From NCBI RefSeq assembly GCF_009728485.1, contig NZ_VVIQ01000013.1, positions 1-64,000 of the forward strand: DNA of 64,000 bases, read 5' to 3'. Under the pieces are notes generated by a model. The model had not been told where the DNA came from, ran no database searches, and worked only from the letters and a program-made list of their open reading frames with translations. Source of the stretch: Prevotella vespertina (lineage in GTDB: Bacteria; Bacteroidota; Bacteroidia; Bacteroidales; Bacteroidaceae). Positions 16,912 to 25,085 of the stretch are shown here, piece by piece. How positions within the stretch are numbered: position 1 is the stretch's first letter; each line of letters begins with the position of its first letter. A program made the position numbers and the translations under genes.

Positions 16912-17056
16912 TTGATAAGAGAGGAATAGAGATGTATCTCGACTCTTATCAATGCTGAAGTAGTATCTTCATATAGAATTTTCATAGTTAAAAGAAAGTC
17001 TTTTAAATGACTTTAGTGAGCCTTGCGGACAGTGATGTTAGCAAGGCTCTTATATT
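16912..17056 (+). terminator. Hairpins after the LRR gene
   Basis: TTGATAAGAG/CTCTTATCAA (16912-16921 with 16943-16952) forms a hairpin without a T-run. A second, GAGCCTTGC/GCAAGGCTC (17018-17026 with 17041-17049) followed by TTATATT, looks like the operon terminator. Confidence 0.6.
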
Positions 17057-17373
17057 ATGTTAGATACGTGAAGTAGGTTTGCTTATCCTTGTTTGCATTG
17101 TGAAAGGGGATGTTGAGAAGGTGATGATATGAAACTTATCCTATCTTCTTCAGCGTTAACAATACTTTTGTTCTTATGTTCTTTTGTCTTAAAAAAAATG
17201 TTCTTTCGTCCCTAATATCTGTCATTTAATAAACAAGCGGATTGTGTCCTTCTCACAAGGAAGGGCTGTCTTTGCAAACTACTGACTATCAGTGAGATTA
17301 CGAGGGGAGGGTTAGGTGAAAGTGAGGAGCAGGTAAAAAATGTTTAAAAAATAGCCTTTTAAGATGTTATCAC
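17057..17373. other. Intergenic stretch with a degenerate TGTC-rich repeat
   Basis: No gene is seen. Around 17163-17225 there is a degraded copy of the TGTC-rich repeat (TTCTTATGTTCTTTTGTCTT and neighbours). The rest is AT-rich filler up to the promoter at 17374. Confidence 0.5.
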
Positions 17374-17404
17374 TTGCTTTTTACAATTATTTTACCTATC
17401 TTTG
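17374..17404 (+). promoter_or_regulatory. Promoter of the GG-peptide gene
   Basis: TTGC (17374-17377), 19 bp, TATCTTTG (17397-17404). The surrounding ACTTGCTTTTT ... TTTGTC is shared with the SusC promoter at 6482-6515. The leader is about 60 nt. Confidence 0.65.
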
Positions 17405-17471
17405 TCCATGTCATTTAACGATGTGTGAACATTGAATTTACTAATTAATCTAATTAACGGAGGTAATTAAA

Positions 17472-17585
17472 ATGAAAGAAACTAAGACCTTGGATTTCTT
17501 CGATGACTATGACTTCGAGAATCAGAATAATCAGGAGACCGCCAGTGCAAAGCATTTACTCGGTGGTGAGATATGGTACAATTAG
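17472..17585 (+). CDS. Orphan double-glycine peptide (37 aa)
   Basis: A 37-residue acidic product starts MKETKTLDFFDDYDF and ends SAKHLLGGEIWYN. The LLGG segment has the look of a double-glycine leader site cut by peptidase-containing ABC exporters, which would release the pentapeptide EIWYN. The gene has its own promoter (17374), an unusually good Shine-Dalgarno (GGAGG, 8 nt from the ATG) and an intrinsic terminator 50 bp after the stop, so it is a complete one-gene unit. No exporter, protease or modification enzyme is nearby. I do not recognise the family. It could be a secreted signal peptide, a precursor modified elsewhere, or a short protein whose GG is incidental. Coding status is likely; the role is inference. 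Confidence 0.65.
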   Translation: MKETKTLDFFDDYDFENQNNQETASAKHLLGGEIWYN

Positions 17586-17636
17586 CGTAAGATAATAGTA
17601 GTTTTTATTATTAAACGAATACTTTAGTAATGTTGC

Positions 17637-17681
17637 AACCCCGAGAGTTCTATAAAAGAGAGCTCTCGGGGTTCTTCTTTT
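17637..17681 (+). terminator. Terminator of the GG-peptide gene
   Basis: AACCCCGAGAG (17637-17647) pairs with CTCTCGGGGTT (17663-17673), followed by CTTCTTTT. A strong intrinsic terminator. Confidence 0.88.
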
Positions 17682-17699
17682 GATGGGTTGCTTGATGGG

Positions 17700-18115
17700 G
17701 AGGAGAAGCCGAACCTCCGTCCAACTACAGCCTCACCCCCGTCCCCTCTCCGAATGGAGAGGGGAGTGAATACTGCTGTTTGCAAGTGAAGGAAAGCCTC
17801 CCCAAGCCCCTCCGAAGGAGGGGATGTGTTCCCCCAAAGTACTTCTTTCTATCTAAAAGAGCCTCTCTTTCATGTGAAAAGGGCGTTTCTTCGTTATGAA
17901 GAGAGCCTTTCTTCACACCAACGAAACGCCCCCTTTATTTGCAAACAATGGTTTTCACTCCCCTCTCCATTACTTCCCTTCGGTCAGTGACCGCTGGTTC
18001 GGAGAGGGGGAGAGGCTTTCCTTTATCTACAAACAATGGTTTTCACTCCCCTCTCCATTCGGAGAGGGGTTGGGGGAGAGGCTGTAGTTGGGTTGGGGGA
18101 GAGGCTTTCCTTTAT
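17700..18115. repeat. Dispersed hairpin repeat cluster with an expanded loop
   Basis: CCCCTCTCC/GGAGAGGGG hairpins occur at 17743-17764 and 18049-18070. At about 17960-18008 one copy has about 28 extra bases in its loop, themselves containing the palindrome CGGTCAGTGACCG. A third repeat type, CCTCCCCAAGCCCCTCCGAAGGAGGGGATGT, lies near 17797-17827 and is the same sequence as the long inverted repeat between adk and obgE. Open frames over this region are repeat translations. Confidence 0.8.
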
Positions 18116-18189
18116 TTGCAAACGCAACTGTTTTATATATAGTTTATGCTTATTTAACAAAAATGGGGGGGTAAATAAAGATTAATTAA

Positions 18190-18197
18190 TACCTTTG
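18190..18197 (+). promoter_or_regulatory. -7 box for small protein and fimbrillin-like genes
   Basis: TACCTTTG followed by CAG, about 67 bp before the ATG at 18264. No clear -33 element; a G7 run lies about 20 bp upstream. Confidence 0.55.
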
Positions 18198-18263
18198 CAG
18201 CCAATTAATACGCCGTTTTCTATATTAGAACAAAACTATTTAACAAATACAATTAAACCATTT

Positions 18264-18434
18264 ATGAGAAAGAAGAGAACCTATATTCCACCGAGAGTGG
18301 TGCAGATTAATTGTGAGTATGAGGGCATGATATGTCATAGTAAGCCAATAACTCCTGATGCAAATAACTCTAGTGAAGAAGATTGGAATCCGAATGAAAA
18401 CATCGGAGGAGACGATGAACACGGATTTGAATAA
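18264..18434 (+). CDS. Small acidic-tailed protein (56 aa) upstream of fimbrillin
   Basis: The 56-residue protein starts MRKKRTYIPPRVVQINCEYE and continues with GMICHSKPI and an Asp/Glu/Asn-rich tail (EEDWNPNENIGGDDEHGF). Short proteins with a basic start, a YxxP motif and a hydrophobic middle are common in Bacteroidales, often before fimbrillin-like genes; their function is not known. Its 3' end overlaps the next gene's start by 20 bp, so translation is probably coupled. I chose the ATG at 18264 over an upstream one at 18195 because the latter lies within the -7 box. There is no signal peptide. Confidence 0.7.
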   Translation: MRKKRTYIPPRVVQINCEYEGMICHSKPITPDANNSSEEDWNPNENIGGDDEHGFE

Positions 18435-20148
18435 ACCATTGATAAGACTTAAAAAGATGTTATACAATTTAAAGAGTACAATTACAAAGATTGGTTTTGG
18501 TGCAGTGATAGCCTTGTTAGTAGGCTGTAATAACAATGTAGAAAATGATGCTGCGAGTAATCAAAAAGCAAAAGTTGGAATTGAGATTATCGAGTCAGGC
18601 TATGATAATTTGGCACCTGCTTCACGTGCTGTAAGTAGTAATAGCGATAATCAAAAGTCTGTAGTTGATTTCAACGACTGCGGTGCTTCTACCGAACTTG
18701 TCCCTGATCAATCAAGTAAAGAACCTGCAACACGTGCCATAACAGGCAATACGCACTATACAATTCGATTCTATGAAGGGTCGACGAGAGTAGGAGAACT
18801 AAAGGGAAGAATGAATGGTTCAACCTTTACTCCTGATGCGGGCACGTCTAACCAGTTGTTTTTAATGCGTGGAAAGACTTACACTTTTGTTTGTTTCAAC
18901 GATGATGTCGTTGCAAATGGAGAGTCTCTTGAGGTGAGTTTGGATAAAGCTGCGACTGCACGCATTGGACGACAAACAGTCACAACAGGTACTACTTGGG
19001 CGCAAGAAACAGTAAAGATTATCTCTAAACATGCTGGTGTGCGTGTCAGAACACAGATTCAAGCACAGAAGCATACGGTAAAAGACTTTAAAGCTAAGTT
19101 CCTTTCAAACTCGACAAACATACCTAATAAGGTGTCATACAATCCTGTTACGGGTGTTTACACAACCCTCTCTACAGCTGCATTGGCTGCATCTGAGAAT
19201 AATTCTCCGAATAGTACAGAGGCAAGATATACTGCATCAGGGTATGGAAAGAACTTTTCTTACACCTCAACAGCCCCTTTCCATTATCTTCTACCAGGTA
19301 CTGACGCAAAGAACTTGAAGATGGATATCAGCGAAGGACAAATCTTTTGGAAGAATATGGAGGGTTCTATCAATAGCCTTGTGAGTGCTGGTAAGGTCTT
19401 AGAAGCCAATGGAACCTATACTATAGCCGTCAAGATCAAGCCTTATTTCACCTATCTTTTCAGCGACGGAACAACAGGCTTGCTACATAAGAACCCTGGA
19501 AAGACACCTGTCGGAGTCGTTGTTGACCCCGTAAACCATCTCGCTGCAGCTATAGAAGAGGTCGGAAACGGAACGAAGTATAAGCTTGCTGAGACATTAT
19601 ATGACCATAAGCTTCTGAGCAGTCATGATATTAGTAATGATGGAGGGATTGGTGTTAGCACTGCAAGTAGGTACTATAGAGAGTTCTCAACCAGCGGTTA
19701 TGACGAGACATGGAATGCTTCTTATGCAGGAGCGGACGTGCTTCCTGCAGATAAAGTAAGAGGTGAGAGTGATAACTTCCCAGCCTTTAAAGCAGCTGCG
19801 ACATTCCACCCTACAGCCGTCTTAACGGGTACTTTAGCAACAAAGAAGTGGTTCTTACCCTCTCAAAGAGACTATTTCCATGCTTATGATTTGCTGGGTT
19901 TTGCTGATAGAGTGTGTGATATAGGGCAATTAAGCTATGCCTATGATTGGTATGGTTATCTATTCGAATCAGCATTTACTGCCGTTGGTGGCGTTTCTTT
20001 CGTTGGTATTACAGAAGATAGATTCTATTGGACAAGCACCTCACATTATGGTGGTAGTCGATTCGAAGCAAGACCTGGATATGTAGGAACTTATACGAAT
20101 TATCCATGGTTTAAATATAAGGTTCGATCCTTTGTACAGTACGATTAA
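18415..20148 (+). CDS. Fimbrillin-like surface lipoprotein
   Basis: The protein has 577 residues from ATG 18415, chosen because GGAGGA stands just before it; a start at 18457 would still keep the signal. The lipobox is ALLVGC (Cys38). The N-terminal half (ITGNTHYTIRFYEGSTRVGE, TFTPDAGTSNQLFLMRGKTYTFVCFN) resembles Bacteroidetes fimbrillin family proteins, with beta-sandwich domains and an N-terminal region removed before pilus assembly. The C-terminal 110 residues (KKWFLPSQRDYFHAYDLL, DRFYWTSTSHYGGSRFEAR) resemble the FISUMP/DUF1566-type tip domain often fused to fimbrillins. It may be a minor or tip fimbrial subunit. No Mfa2-like anchor or other fimbrial gene is present here. Confidence 0.75.
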   Translation: MNTDLNKPLIRLKKMLYNLKSTITKIGFGAVIALLVGCNNNVENDAASNQKAKVGIEIIESGYDNLAPASRAVSSNSDNQKSVVDFNDCGASTELVPDQSSKEPATRAITGNTHYTIRFYEGSTRVGELKGRMNGSTFTPDAGTSNQLFLMRGKTYTFVCFNDDVVANGESLEVSLDKAATARIGRQTVTTGTTWAQETVKIISKHAGVRVRTQIQAQKHTVKDFKAKFLSNSTNIPNKVSYNPVTGVYTTLSTAALAASENNSPNSTEARYTASGYGKNFSYTSTAPFHYLLPGTDAKNLKMDISEGQIFWKNMEGSINSLVSAGKVLEANGTYTIAVKIKPYFTYLFSDGTTGLLHKNPGKTPVGVVVDPVNHLAAAIEEVGNGTKYKLAETLYDHKLLSSHDISNDGGIGVSTASRYYREFSTSGYDETWNASYAGADVLPADKVRGESDNFPAFKAAATFHPTAVLTGTLATKKWFLPSQRDYFHAYDLLGFADRVCDIGQLSYAYDWYGYLFESAFTAVGGVSFVGITEDRFYWTSTSHYGGSRFEARPGYVGTYTNYPWFKYKVRSFVQYD

Positions 20149-20159
20149 ACAAGAGGGAA

Positions 20160-20460
20160 CACACTCCTGAAATTAAGGAAGCAGCCTCTCCCCCGTCCCC
20201 TCTACAGCCTCTCCCCCGCCCCCTCTCCGAATGGAGAGGGGAGTGAATACTGTTAGTAGGATGGGAGAGGGTGGTAAGGGGGGATAGAGGTAATTGTATT
20301 TTGAAATTAAGGAAACGCCCTTCTCCAATCGAGAAGGGCGTTTCTTCGTTATGAAGAGAGCCTTTCTTCACACCAATGAAACGCCCCCTTCATCTGCAAA
20401 CAGCAGTTTTCACTCCCCTCTCCATTCGGAGAGGGGGCGGGGGTGAGGCTTGTAGATAGG
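20160..20460. repeat. Dispersed hairpin repeat cluster
   Basis: CCCCTCTCC/GGAGAGGGG hairpins at 20220-20241 and 20415-20436, in opposite orientation, flank the hairpin ACGCCCTTCTC/GAGAAGGGCGT (about 20312-20342). This is the complete composite unit in its tidiest form. Confidence 0.85.
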
Positions 20461-20531
20461 TTGGAACTGCGCCTGTTTTTATTCTCACTTGATTACAATA
20501 AAAGGGGAGGGGAGAGCGTTATTTGATAGTT

Positions 20532-22919
20532 ATGATAGGTAAGTATCTGAAAACAAGTATATTATTTGTGCTCTTCCTAATGGTTACGCAGGTAGCTATT
20601 GGTCAGTCTTTTACGCTGCAAGGGAAGGTGTCTGATAAAGATGGAAACCCCATTGAATTAGCGTCCGTGATGGTTGTTTCGCAAGGAAAGTTGGCTATGA
20701 CGAACCTAAAAGGCGAATTTCATATTCAGTTACACAGTGCGGATTCGGTCAAAGTACGCTTTTCGATGATTGGTTATAAGAGCAAGGAGCGGGTGCTCCG
20801 ACGCCCACAAGGAAAGCAGACCATGCTCGTTCAGCTTCTTGATGACAATGAGATGCAGGAGGTGGTAGTAGAGGGTAAGACCAAGCAACACGGTACGACC
20901 GAGGAACTCGACGTCGATAAGGTGAAGCAGGGACCCTCTGCTTCGGGTAATGCAGTCGAAGAGATGGTGCAGACACAAGCGGGTGTCTCCACTCATTCCG
21001 AACTCTCCTCGCAATACAATGTGCGTGGTGGTACGTTCGACGAGAACTCTGTTTATATCAATAACATTGAGGTCTATCGCCCCTTCCTGGTACGTAGTGG
21101 GCAGCAGGAAGGCTTGTCTATCATAAATCCTGACATGGTTCAGAGTGTCGGCTTCTCAACTGGTGGCTTTGAAGCAAAGTATGGTGACAAGATGAGTTCA
21201 GCCCTTGACATCACTTACAAGCGTCCGAAACGAACTGAGGCGAGCCTCACTGCCTCCTTACTTGGAGCCAGTGCGTACCTTGGAATAGCGTCAAAGAAGT
21301 TCACTTGGACTAATGGTGTGCGTTATAAAACGAACCGTTATCTACTCGGATCGTTGCAGACTAAGGGTGAATATAAGCCCTCGTTCTTGGATTATCAAAC
21401 CTATCTTTCATGGCAGCCTAGCAAGCGCTGGCAGATAGACTTTATAGGAAATATATCGGACAACCACTATAACTTCCAACCAGAAGACCGTGAAACGAAC
21501 TTCGGGACACTGCAGAATGTGAAGAAGTTCCGTGTTTACTTCGATGGACAAGAGAAGGATCTCTTCCGCACTTACTTTGGTTCTCTCTCCATCACACGCC
21601 ATCTCTCACCTCGAACTGACGTATCGCTCTTGGCGTCGGCATTCTCAACAAGGGAGCAGGAACGCTATGATATACAGGGACAATACTGGCTTACGCAGAC
21701 CGAGACATCGGAGAATCTGGGTGTGGGAACCTATATGCAGCACTCGCGCGATTACCTGAAAGCGAACGTGAAGAGCCTCAAGTTAATGCTACAACATCGA
21801 ATGGGTAAACACAAGATTGACGGTGGACTGACTTACAAGATAGAGCAAGTTCGAGAGAACTCTACCGAGTATGAGTATCGTGATTCGGCTGGTTATAACG
21901 TGCCACATACTGGTCGGGACCTTCGCATGATATATGCCCTTCGTGCGAAGAACGAGCTGAATGCTAAGCGAACAGAAGCCTATCTGCAAGACACATGGAA
22001 CTTCCAAACACGTGATTCAGTGCCAACGCTCTTCACGTTAAACTATGGTGTGCGTTTTGCCCATTGGTCGTTTAATGGCGAGAGCATCGTCTCTCCACGT
22101 GCTTCCCTTACCATTACTCCTGGCAAGAATCGCAATCTTAGCTTCCGAATCGCAGGTGGTTTGTATTATCAAGCACCGTTCTATAAAGAGTTGCGAGATA
22201 CCTCCATGGTGAATGGCATCACCTATGCAACTCTGAATCAAAGTGTCCGTTCGCAACGATCCATCCATGCTTTGGCGTCCATGTCCTATCGTTTTGAGAT
22301 GATGGGCAGACCATTTAAGTTCACAGCCGAAGCCTATTACAAAGCCTTGTCACAGCTCGTACCTTATTCAGTAGACAATGTGAAGGTCACATACTACGGC
22401 GATCAGCACGCCACAGGACATGCAACAGGATTAGATCTAAAGCTCTTTGGCGAGTTTGTTCCTGGTACTGATTCATGGTTGACACTAAGTGTTATGAACA
22501 CAAGAATGCGTCTGAACGGTAAGAGCATACCGCTCCCGACCGATCAACGATATGCACTGAATCTATACTTCACCGACTATTTCCCTGGTACGACGAGATG
22601 GCGAATGTCACTCAAGTTAGCCTATGCTGACGGGCTTCCCTTCGCAACTCCTCACCAGGAACTAGAGAACAACTCCTTCCGAGCACCAGCCTATAAGCGA
22701 GCGGATATAGGTATGAGTTACCGTCTACTAGACAATCATGATGGTAGTAGAAACACGATATTCAAGAACGTATGGATTGGGCTTGATTGCCTTAACCTAT
22801 TCGGTATCAACAACGTTAACTCATACTATTGGGTGACCGACATAGCCGGTCAGCAATATGCCGTACCGAACTTTCTTACGGGTCGCCAGATTAATGGTAG
22901 GGTGACAGTAGAGTTCTAG
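20532..22919 (+). CDS. TonB-dependent outer-membrane receptor
   Basis: The 795-residue protein starts at ATG 20532 (an in-frame TTG at 20523 is less likely). A signal peptide ends near VAIG-Q. A carboxypeptidase-regulatory-like domain follows (FTLQGKVSDKDGNPIELASV to about residue 105), then EVVVEGK and a plug domain (SSQYNVRGGTFDENSVYINN) and a barrel ending in NGRVTVEF. It is shorter than SusC proteins (about 1000) and has no SusD partner, so it belongs to the classical TonB receptor group. The ligand is unknown. Its stop codon lies in a CTAG that also forms the stop of convergent queC. Confidence 0.9.
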   Translation: MIGKYLKTSILFVLFLMVTQVAIGQSFTLQGKVSDKDGNPIELASVMVVSQGKLAMTNLKGEFHIQLHSADSVKVRFSMIGYKSKERVLRRPQGKQTMLVQLLDDNEMQEVVVEGKTKQHGTTEELDVDKVKQGPSASGNAVEEMVQTQAGVSTHSELSSQYNVRGGTFDENSVYINNIEVYRPFLVRSGQQEGLSIINPDMVQSVGFSTGGFEAKYGDKMSSALDITYKRPKRTEASLTASLLGASAYLGIASKKFTWTNGVRYKTNRYLLGSLQTKGEYKPSFLDYQTYLSWQPSKRWQIDFIGNISDNHYNFQPEDRETNFGTLQNVKKFRVYFDGQEKDLFRTYFGSLSITRHLSPRTDVSLLASAFSTREQERYDIQGQYWLTQTETSENLGVGTYMQHSRDYLKANVKSLKLMLQHRMGKHKIDGGLTYKIEQVRENSTEYEYRDSAGYNVPHTGRDLRMIYALRAKNELNAKRTEAYLQDTWNFQTRDSVPTLFTLNYGVRFAHWSFNGESIVSPRASLTITPGKNRNLSFRIAGGLYYQAPFYKELRDTSMVNGITYATLNQSVRSQRSIHALASMSYRFEMMGRPFKFTAEAYYKALSQLVPYSVDNVKVTYYGDQHATGHATGLDLKLFGEFVPGTDSWLTLSVMNTRMRLNGKSIPLPTDQRYALNLYFTDYFPGTTRWRMSLKLAYADGLPFATPHQELENNSFRAPAYKRADIGMSYRLLDNHDGSRNTIFKNVWIGLDCLNLFGINNVNSYYWVTDIAGQQYAVPNFLTGRQINGRVTVEF

Positions 22920-23569
22920 TTCTCATATTCCGTAGGGTCTTTAACCCCTGCATCAGCGAATGCCTCTTTGCGTTCCACACATGTTCCACACTTTCCGCAG
23001 TGCATCTCTGAACCCTTATAACAGCTCCATGTCTTGGCGTAATCGATGCCTAGAGCAGTGCCACGGCGCACGATGTCAGCCTTAGAAATGTTCGTGTAAG
23101 GAGCTTCGACACGCACATCAACGAAGGTGCCAGCCGATGTTGCCTTATCCATGGCATCGATGAACTCGGGTCGACAATCAGGGTAAATCGTGTGGTCGCC
23201 ACCATGATTTGCAATATAAACACGCTTTAGTTCGTGGCTTTCCGCTATACCCGTAGCAATCGCCAACATGATTCCGTTGCGGAAAGGAACCACTGTCGAC
23301 TTCATGTTCTCCTCCTCATAATGCCCCTCGGGGATGGCTTCTGCACCTTCAAGTAGCGAACTCTTGAAGTATTGGTGCATGAAGGTAAGGGGTATAGTAA
23401 TATGTGGAATACCCAGCTTCTGACAGTGGTATTCAGCATAAGGTAACTCCTTCTTGCTATGGTTCTGACCGTAATCAAACGATATAGCTAAGGCTATTGT
23501 CGCCGCCTTGTCATATAATAAGGTGATGGAATCAAGGCCTCCACTGACGATAATAACAGAATCTTTCAT
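22916..23569 (-). CDS. queC: 7-cyano-7-deazaguanine synthase QueC
   Basis: The 217-residue enzyme converts 7-carboxy-7-deazaguanine to preQ0 with ATP and ammonia, in queuosine biosynthesis. The PP-loop is SGGLDSITLL near the N-terminus. The zinc site comes from the C-terminal cysteines of SCYKGSEMHCGKCGTCVERK. I chose the start MKDSVIIVSGG (23569), the normal family start, over a frame eight codons longer. The minus-strand box TAATTTTG at 23652-23659 gives a leader of about 75 nt. No other queuosine gene is nearby. Confidence 0.96.
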   Translation of the reverse strand: MKDSVIIVSGGLDSITLLYDKAATIALAISFDYGQNHSKKELPYAEYHCQKLGIPHITIPLTFMHQYFKSSLLEGAEAIPEGHYEEENMKSTVVPFRNGIMLAIATGIAESHELKRVYIANHGGDHTIYPDCRPEFIDAMDKATSAGTFVDVRVEAPYTNISKADIVRRGTALGIDYAKTWSCYKGSEMHCGKCGTCVERKEAFADAGVKDPTEYEN

Positions 23570-23651
23570 ATCCAACGAATTAATCAATAACAATACAGCC
23601 CAGTGCTAACTGCGCTTTACAAAATACCCGATTAAGGGTAAACCATACGTG

Positions 23652-23709
23652 CAAAATTACAAAAAAGATACTAATCTCTTCCCTAATTCATCGAAAAGTA
23701 GTATTTTTG
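23652..23709. promoter_or_regulatory. Divergent promoters of queC and pgk
   Basis: The minus strand has TAATTTTG at 23652-23659 (queC). The plus strand has TATTTTTG followed by C at 23702-23709 (pgk), about 40 bp before its ATG. Confidence 0.6.
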
Positions 23710-23749
23710 CGGTAGGTTAGTAATCACATTAAAAAGTATTATATAAGAG

Positions 23750-25000
23750 ATGAAAATTAATGATTTCAACTTCGCCGGACATAAGGCTATCGTCCGCGTA
23801 GACTTCAATGTGCCATTAGATGAGCATGGTCATGTAACAGACGACACACGTATCCGTGGTGCTCTTCCTACCTTGAAGAAGGTGTTGGAGGATGGTGGTG
23901 CCCTCATCATGATGAGCCACATGGGTAAACCAAAGGGTAAGGTTAAACCTGAACTATCATTGAGTCAGATCGTAAAGAACGTTAGCGATGCCTTAGGAGT
24001 TGATGTTAAGTTCGCTAAGGACGCTGGTAATGCTGATGCAGAGGCAGCTGCCTTGAAGCCAGGTGAGGCTCTCTTGTTGGAGAACCTACGCTACTATCCA
24101 GAAGAGGAAGGTAAGCCAGTAGGTGTTGAAAAGGGCACTCCTGAGTATGACGCAGCCAAAGCTGAGATGAAAGAACGCCAGCAGAACTTTGCAAAGAAAC
24201 TTGCTTCTTACGCTGACGTGTACGTTAATGACGCCTTTGGAACAGCCCATCGCAAGCACGCATCAACGGCTGTTATCGCTGATTACTTCGATGCCGACCA
24301 TAAGATGTTGGGCTTCCTTATGGAGAAGGAAGTTACTGCCATCGATAACGTCCTACGTAATGCTAAGCACCCATTCACAGCCATCATCGGTGGTTCAAAG
24401 GTAAGTTCTAAGCTCGGAGTAATCAAGAACCTCCTTGACAAAGTGGACAATCTTATCATCGGCGGAGGTATGGGTTACACCTTTATCAAGGCTCAGGGCG
24501 GTAAGATCGGTAAGTCTCTTCACGAGGATGACCTTATGCCAGAGGCATTGAATGTGATAGCTGCTGCGAAGGAGAAGGGCGTTAACCTCTCATTGTCAGT
24601 GGCTACTGTTTGTGGCAAAGAGTTCTCTAATGACACTGAACGTAAGGTGTTCCCAATCGATCAGATACCTGATGAGTGGGAGGGAATGGACGCTTCTGAA
24701 GAGAGCATTGAGGCTTGGAAGAAGATCATCCTAAGCTCTAAGACCATCCTTTGGAACGGTCCTGTAGGTGTGTTCGAGTTGGAGAACTTTGCTAAAGGAA
24801 CAGGCGAGATCGCTAAGACCGTAGCACAGGCAACACAAGAGAACGGTGCTTACTCACTCGTTGGTGGTGGTGACTCTGTAGCCGCAGTCAATAAGTTTGG
24901 ACTTGCAGATAAGGTTTCTTACGTATCTACAGGTGGTGGTGCTATGCTCGAGGCAATCGAGGGTAAGGTGCTTCCAGGAGTAGCTGCAATCAATAAGTAA
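23750..25000 (+). CDS. pgk: Phosphoglycerate kinase
   Basis: The 416-residue glycolytic enzyme transfers phosphate between 1,3-bisphosphoglycerate and ADP. Visible signatures are [14 protein letters not shown] near the start, [40 protein letters not shown], the hinge and nucleotide region [14 protein letters not shown], and the C-terminal [15 protein letters not shown]. The length is standard. It is a one-gene unit between its promoter at 23702 and a strong terminator at 25026. Confidence 0.98.
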   Translation: MKINDFNFAGHKAIVRVDFNVPLDEHGHVTDDTRIRGALPTLKKVLEDGGALIMMSHMGKPKGKVKPELSLSQIVKNVSDALGVDVKFAKDAGNADAEAAALKPGEALLLENLRYYPEEEGKPVGVEKGTPEYDAAKAEMKERQQNFAKKLASYADVYVNDAFGTAHRKHASTAVIADYFDADHKMLGFLMEKEVTAIDNVLRNAKHPFTAIIGGSKVSSKLGVIKNLLDKVDNLIIGGGMGYTFIKAQGGKIGKSLHEDDLMPEALNVIAAAKEKGVNLSLSVATVCGKEFSNDTERKVFPIDQIPDEWEGMDASEESIEAWKKIILSSKTILWNGPVGVFELENFAKGTGEIAKTVAQATQENGAYSLVGGGDSVAAVNKFGLADKVSYVSTGGGAMLEAIEGKVLPGVAAINK

Positions 25001-25025
25001 GCGCATTTCTTGCACTTAGATATAT

Positions 25026-25060
25026 AAGCCGTCGTTCCGTAGGGGGCGACGGCTTTTTTG
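25026..25060 (+). terminator. pgk terminator
   Basis: AAGCCGTCG (25026-25034) pairs with CGACGGCTT (25047-25055), followed by a T run. Confidence 0.9.
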
Positions 25061-25085
25061 CTAAATGACCCCTTCAACCTAAATA

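Noticed and set aside
17725..18142. Open frames of 62-67 codons on both strands
   Set aside because: They are translations of the GGAGAGGGG hairpin repeat, with near-identical peptides at 20.1, 28.5, 41.2, 45.6 and 58.0 kb.
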